64,000 nucleotides of DNA from Acidisarcina sp963790505 (GTDB taxonomy: Bacteria > Acidobacteriota > Terriglobia > Terriglobales > Acidobacteriaceae): positions 620,001 through 684,000 of the forward strand of contig CAWBOT010000005.1 of assembly GCA_963790505.1 (NCBI GenBank). Direction: 5' to 3'. This document shows, piece after piece, positions 60,572-64,000 of this stretch. Under the pieces are notes generated by a model, which searched no databases, was not told where the DNA came from, and was given only the letters and a program-made list of their open reading frames with translations. The stretch's first letter is position 1. The number at the start of each line of letters is the position of its first letter. The position numbers and the translations under genes were made by a program.

Positions 60572-61321
60572 TTAGATGGTCGTCTTCGCTTGAGGCTTGA
60601 TTCCCAATAGCGCGACATGAGAGGCGCTTCGATAGAGATTCGGGGACGACCCGTCGGTCGTGTTGAGCAGATGCACCGACTCACAGGCCGCTCGGATCTG
60701 CTCGTAACTGTTGAAGACCGAATAGGAATAGCCCAACCCATCGCCTTCCGTCACCGAATAGCCTTTGCCGCGCGTCTTGATGAAGACGGTCAAAGGCCAG
60801 AGGCCAGCGGCATTGAGCGCTTGCTTGAAGAGCCGGGACAAACTGCCACCCTGACCGAAGTTGTTGCTGTCGGAGATGAAAATCGCCTTGCGCGAGACGC
60901 GTAACATCTCCGAGACTGCCTTGTCTGGCGCTGGGATGTGGTGCAGTGCGGCAAATTCGCAGACCAGGTCAAAAGAGTTGTCGGCGAAAGGCAGACTCAT
61001 CGCGTCTCCGTCGATGAGTTGGGTCGCCGACAAGCCCTTGGAATAGCCGATCTCCCTGAGCGCTGCCGAGGGTTCGACGCCGACCGCCGTAATGCCTGGA
61101 ACTTCTTTCGTCACGTCGATCAGGCATCGGCCGGTGCCGCTCCCGATGTCCAAGATTGAGGTGATCCCCAAATACCGGACCATTGAGATCATGAAGCGCA
61201 TTGCAAACTCGTGTTCGCTCTGTTCATGGAGATGCACTTCGTCATAGTGCTGTGCGGTCCTGGCGTAATAGGCGCGCTGGATCTCTACGGCGTTTTGTTG
61301 AGCACTGTCGGCGGCGTTCAT
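60572..61321 (-). CDS. Class I SAM-dependent methyltransferase
   Basis: 249 residues from ATG 61321, with GAGGAAGG upstream. ILDIGSGTGRCLIDV (SAM loop), VGVEPSA, and SFDLVCEFAALHHIP are the core motifs. Enzymes of this type in polysaccharide clusters methylate sugars or lipid carriers; the substrate is unknown. It is on the opposite strand, tail to tail with the glycosyltransferase, and head to head with the acyltransferase. Confidence 0.85.
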   Translation of the reverse strand: MNAADSAQQNAVEIQRAYYARTAQHYDEVHLHEQSEHEFAMRFMISMVRYLGITSILDIGSGTGRCLIDVTKEVPGITAVGVEPSAALREIGYSKGLSATQLIDGDAMSLPFADNSFDLVCEFAALHHIPAPDKAVSEMLRVSRKAIFISDSNNFGQGGSLSRLFKQALNAAGLWPLTVFIKTRGKGYSVTEGDGLGYSYSVFNSYEQIRAACESVHLLNTTDGSSPNLYRSASHVALLGIKPQAKTTI

Positions 61322-61403
61322 CGCAGTAATGCCTTCCTCATCAGTGCAGTGTATATCCAGCCGCAAGAAGCGAGTGCGCGGCAGGGGCGATGGTGGGGCT
61401 ATA

Positions 61404-62591
61404 GTGGACGAAATGCTCGCGACGAAACAGCTGCGATTCACTGAAACGACGGCTTCCGTCCTGCTGGACGCCGTGCGCGGTATCGCCGCTGTCCTTGTAC
61501 TGCTGGAGCATTGGCGGAATGCGTTCTTCGTGGATTTTCCGCAGATTCACGTTCATCGTGTGCCGCTCAGCGCTCTTTATCTGCTTTGTGCCGTTGGCCA
61601 CCAGGCGGTGGTGATCTTCTTTGTGTTGAGCGGGTATCTCATCAGCGGGTCTGTGCTGCGGGCCTTTGAAAAGAGGGAATGGAGCTGGAGGCAATATCTG
61701 AGCCACCGCCTCGTGCGATTGTGGATCGTGTTGTTGCCGGCGCTCGTTCTTGGCGCTTGCTGGGACCAGTTGGGGATTCATTCTCACCTTGCGCCGGGGT
61801 TGTATTCGGGAGCGGACTACAATCACATGACCTCCGACATCGTGCAGGCGCTCTCGTGGAAGGATTTTCTGGGAAATGCGGCCTTTGTGCAGACTATCCT
61901 GGTCCCCCCGCTGGGATCGAATGGCGCCCTCTGGAGCCTGGCAAACGAGTTTTGGTATTACATTTTGTTTCCGCTGGCGGCGTGTGTCGCGGCGCGCGTC
62001 TATCGGAGGTCGGTGGGCGTGGTGGTTTGCGGAGTTGCATTTTGCGCGATTGCCACTTTTGTGACTCGAGACATTTTGTTTGCATTTCCGGTGTGGCTGC
62101 TGGGGGCGCTTCTTCATGCCGTGCCGCGCAAGCCAACGAGCCTGGGGATGCGAAGCGCCGCCAGCGTTGGCTATGGCGTAGTGTTCTTCGGCATTGCGAT
62201 TGTGGGTCGCAAGGGGTGGCGAGCTCCAGCGGCGCTCAGCGATCTGATCCTGGGAATCTTCACTTTCCTATTCCTTTGGATATTGCTAGGCGCGATGCAC
62301 GAGGCGAAGCCTTCACTAGCGGGCAAACTTTCCCGGGCGACAGCGCGATTCTCCTTCACGCTGTATGTCGCGCATACGCCGATTTTGTTATTCCTGGTTG
62401 CGGTCCTCGCCCACGATACGAGATGGGTCCCCGGAGTAAAGTCAGGCAGCCTGGCGCTGGCGGTTTTGGCAGTTGTTGTCGCGTATGCGTGGCTGTTGGC
62501 AAGCGTGACTGAGTTCAAGACGGACCGTGTGCGAGCGTGGGTGGAAGACAAGGTGATGCGCCGCACCATGGGGAGCAACAGCATAGCCTGA
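61404..62591 (+). CDS. Acyltransferase 3 family membrane protein
   Basis: 395 residues with ten membrane helices. LLDAVRGIAAVLVLLEHWRNAFF carries the essential His of the R-x10-H motif, VIFFVLSGYLISGS is typical and LWSLANEFWYYILFP completes the core. Such proteins O-acylate surface polysaccharide or lipids. GTG 61404 (after GGTGGGG) and ATG 61413 are both possible starts. It is head to head with the methyltransferase. Confidence 0.88.
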   Translation: MDEMLATKQLRFTETTASVLLDAVRGIAAVLVLLEHWRNAFFVDFPQIHVHRVPLSALYLLCAVGHQAVVIFFVLSGYLISGSVLRAFEKREWSWRQYLSHRLVRLWIVLLPALVLGACWDQLGIHSHLAPGLYSGADYNHMTSDIVQALSWKDFLGNAAFVQTILVPPLGSNGALWSLANEFWYYILFPLAACVAARVYRRSVGVVVCGVAFCAIATFVTRDILFAFPVWLLGALLHAVPRKPTSLGMRSAASVGYGVVFFGIAIVGRKGWRAPAALSDLILGIFTFLFLWILLGAMHEAKPSLAGKLSRATARFSFTLYVAHTPILLFLVAVLAHDTRWVPGVKSGSLALAVLAVVVAYAWLLASVTEFKTDRVRAWVEDKVMRRTMGSNSIA

Positions 62592-62628
62592 GACGCTTTT
62601 CCCGTGGATGGCGATATGATGCGGTTAC

Positions 62629-63936
62629 ATGTCCATGATTTCCAATTGCACAACACGGCGTGCTTTCCTCGGCGGCGCGATTCCGGTTGCACTGGCGCCA
62701 GCACTTCCTCTTCAGGCCCAGAGGGCGGAGGGCGGAGCTTCCGGCCCTTCGCTGCCTCCGGCGATTGCCGCATTGCGGGACCGGCGGTCGGAGGCCACGC
62801 CAATCGCCACAGCGGAACGCGAGGCGCGAATCGCCCGCGCGCGGGAGTTGATGGGGCAGAAGGGCTTCGCGGCGATCTGCATTGCCGCCGGCACGACGCT
62901 GAATTACTTCACCGGCATTCGCTGGTACAACAGCGAGCGGATGACGCTGGTGGTCCTTCCGGCGAAAGGCCAGCCTTTCGCGGTGTGCCCGGCGTTTGAG
63001 GAAGAACGCCTGCGCGAGCGTCTCGCTTTGGTGCCGGCGATGGCGGAGACCCGTGTCTACACGTGGCAGGAGAACGAAAACCCCTACAATCGAGTTGCCG
63101 CCGGGCTGAAAGAACTTGGGACGGTCAGCGGCACTATGGGGATAGAAGAGACCATGCCGTATGTCTATGCGGAAGGTATCGGGCGGGCGCTGCCCAGCGC
63201 CTCGATTGCCAATGCAAGGCCGATCACGGCTGGCTGCCGAAGCATTAAGTCACCCGCCGAGCTGGCGCTGATGCAGCTGGCGAACTCGGTTACGCTGCAG
63301 GTGTATGAAGCAGCGTGGCGCTCCGGCCATCCGGGCATGTCGACGCGCGATTTCTCGGCTCTAATCGGAACCGGGTATGAGCGCGTGGGATTTCCCGGCG
63401 AGGCGAGTTGCGAGACGGGGGAATATTCTGCGCTGCCGCATGGCTCGATCAAGGCGCAGACCATCCGTGAGGGCGCGATCGTGATGATCGATGATGGCTG
63501 CGTGGTCGAGGGGTATGAATCCGACATCACGCGCACCTTCGTTTACGGCAAGCCGTCAGACAAAATGAAACGGTGCTTCGATACCGTGCATCAGGCGCAG
63601 GCGGCGGCGCTGGCTGCGGCCCGCCCCGGGGCCGCGTGCGAAGCCGTCGATGCGGCGGCGCGCAAGGTGATTATCGACGCCGGCTACGGCCCGGGATACG
63701 CGCATTTCAGCCATCGCGTCGGGCACGGAATCGGCATGGATGGTCATGAGTGGCCCTACCTGGTGGAGGGGAATACGCTTCCACTGGCCGACGGCATGAC
63801 CTTCTCCGATGAGCCCGGCATTTACATTCGCGGAGAGTTTGGCATTCGCCTCGAAGACGATATGCACATCACGGCCGAGGGGGCGAAGCTGTTTACCGGG
63901 CCCAGTTATTCGCTGGAAGCGCCATTCGGCGCGTAG
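62629..63936 (+). CDS. Exported M24 family metallopeptidase (Xaa-Pro aminopeptidase-like)
   Basis: 435 residues. TTRRAFLGGAIPVALAPAL is a twin-arginine-like signal. The creatinase/prolidase N-terminal domain spans ~60-225, the pita-bread catalytic domain ~230-430. The five metal ligands are present: Asp288 (IDDG), Asp299 (SDITRTF), His366 (GHGIG), Glu395 (DEPGIYI) and Glu409 (RLEDDMHIT). It removes residues before proline or acts on a related substrate in the periplasm. It is complete and ends 64 bases from the window edge. Confidence 0.9.
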   Translation: MSMISNCTTRRAFLGGAIPVALAPALPLQAQRAEGGASGPSLPPAIAALRDRRSEATPIATAEREARIARARELMGQKGFAAICIAAGTTLNYFTGIRWYNSERMTLVVLPAKGQPFAVCPAFEEERLRERLALVPAMAETRVYTWQENENPYNRVAAGLKELGTVSGTMGIEETMPYVYAEGIGRALPSASIANARPITAGCRSIKSPAELALMQLANSVTLQVYEAAWRSGHPGMSTRDFSALIGTGYERVGFPGEASCETGEYSALPHGSIKAQTIREGAIVMIDDGCVVEGYESDITRTFVYGKPSDKMKRCFDTVHQAQAAALAAARPGAACEAVDAAARKVIIDAGYGPGYAHFSHRVGHGIGMDGHEWPYLVEGNTLPLADGMTFSDEPGIYIRGEFGIRLEDDMHITAEGAKLFTGPSYSLEAPFGA

Positions 63937-64000
63937 TTCGGGCGCGACGGGTATTAGCTTTGAGAAGTCCCGGCTGGCTCGGTCCCCTCAGAGCTTCGCT

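Noticed and set aside
1..64000. CRISPR arrays, tRNA or rRNA genes, insertion sequences, prophage
   Set aside because: No repeat-spacer pattern, cloverleaf, transposase, integrase or phage structural gene was recognised on either strand by eye; a tRNA scan was not possible.

Overview
The window looks like chromosomal DNA of an Acidobacteriota species, most likely class Terriglobia (Acidobacteriaceae-like). This is inferred from the GC-rich coding style and from gene content: a Ser/Thr kinase fused to a PD40 propeller, Tat-exported Gfo/Idh/MocA and aldo/keto reductase proteins, many carbohydrate-active enzymes, and a full Kdp system. No rRNA, tRNA, CRISPR array, insertion sequence or prophage was seen. 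The genes are mostly single genes or short operons on both strands, in keeping with a free-living heterotroph of soil or decaying plant matter.

Layout. 1-7.7 kb: 5' end of a GABA-type aminotransferase, a UbiA prenyltransferase, a GNAT, a divergent sugar-acid pair (UxaA-type dehydratase and SDR), an MltF-like lytic transglycosylase, two small stress genes (CsbD and a 50-residue lmo0937-type membrane protein), and prephenate dehydratase. 7.9-13.7 kb: lon, a small membrane protein, a TonB-domain secreted protein and a DMT exporter. 13.8-19.5 kb: a Tat-exported aldo/keto reductase, an alpha-L-fucosidase broken by nine single-base frame changes, an SDR/Gfo pair and an MDR oxidoreductase. 19.5-26.5 kb: kdpFABC with an extra tiny membrane ORF, divergent from kdpE and a short kdpD lacking the N-terminal KdpD/USP module; three 11-bp-spaced repeats lie between them. 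26.5-34.7 kb: P-loop kinase, alanine-type aminotransferase, FAD oxidoreductase, GH18 chitinase, Tat Gfo/Idh, STAS protein and esterase. 34.7-43.8 kb: transporters (one frameshifted), an operon of a histidine-kinase-like protein without its phospho-acceptor His coupled to a stand-alone KdpD/USP module, a TRIC channel, a glycoside hydrolase and an apparently exported methyltransferase. 43.9-57.3 kb: dnaE, a membrane protein, gyrA, a Ser/Thr kinase, a lone receiver, an MtaB-like methylthiotransferase and infC. 57.3-64 kb: half of an AI-2E transporter, purQ, then a surface-polysaccharide group (CpsB-type phosphatase, glycosyltransferase, methyltransferase, acyltransferase) and an exported M24 peptidase.

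How they fit together. The clearest system is potassium homeostasis: KdpFABC imports K+, KdpE and the short KdpD flank it, and the missing KdpD sensory half sits 11 kb away beside a kinase-like protein with Gln where the phosphorylated His should be. This suggests a KdpD split over two loci. A second theme is polysaccharide turnover (fucosidase, chitinase, GH5-like enzyme, esterase, sugar-acid enzymes). A third is export and decoration of surface polysaccharide at the right end. All functions are read from sequence motifs; no database search was possible.
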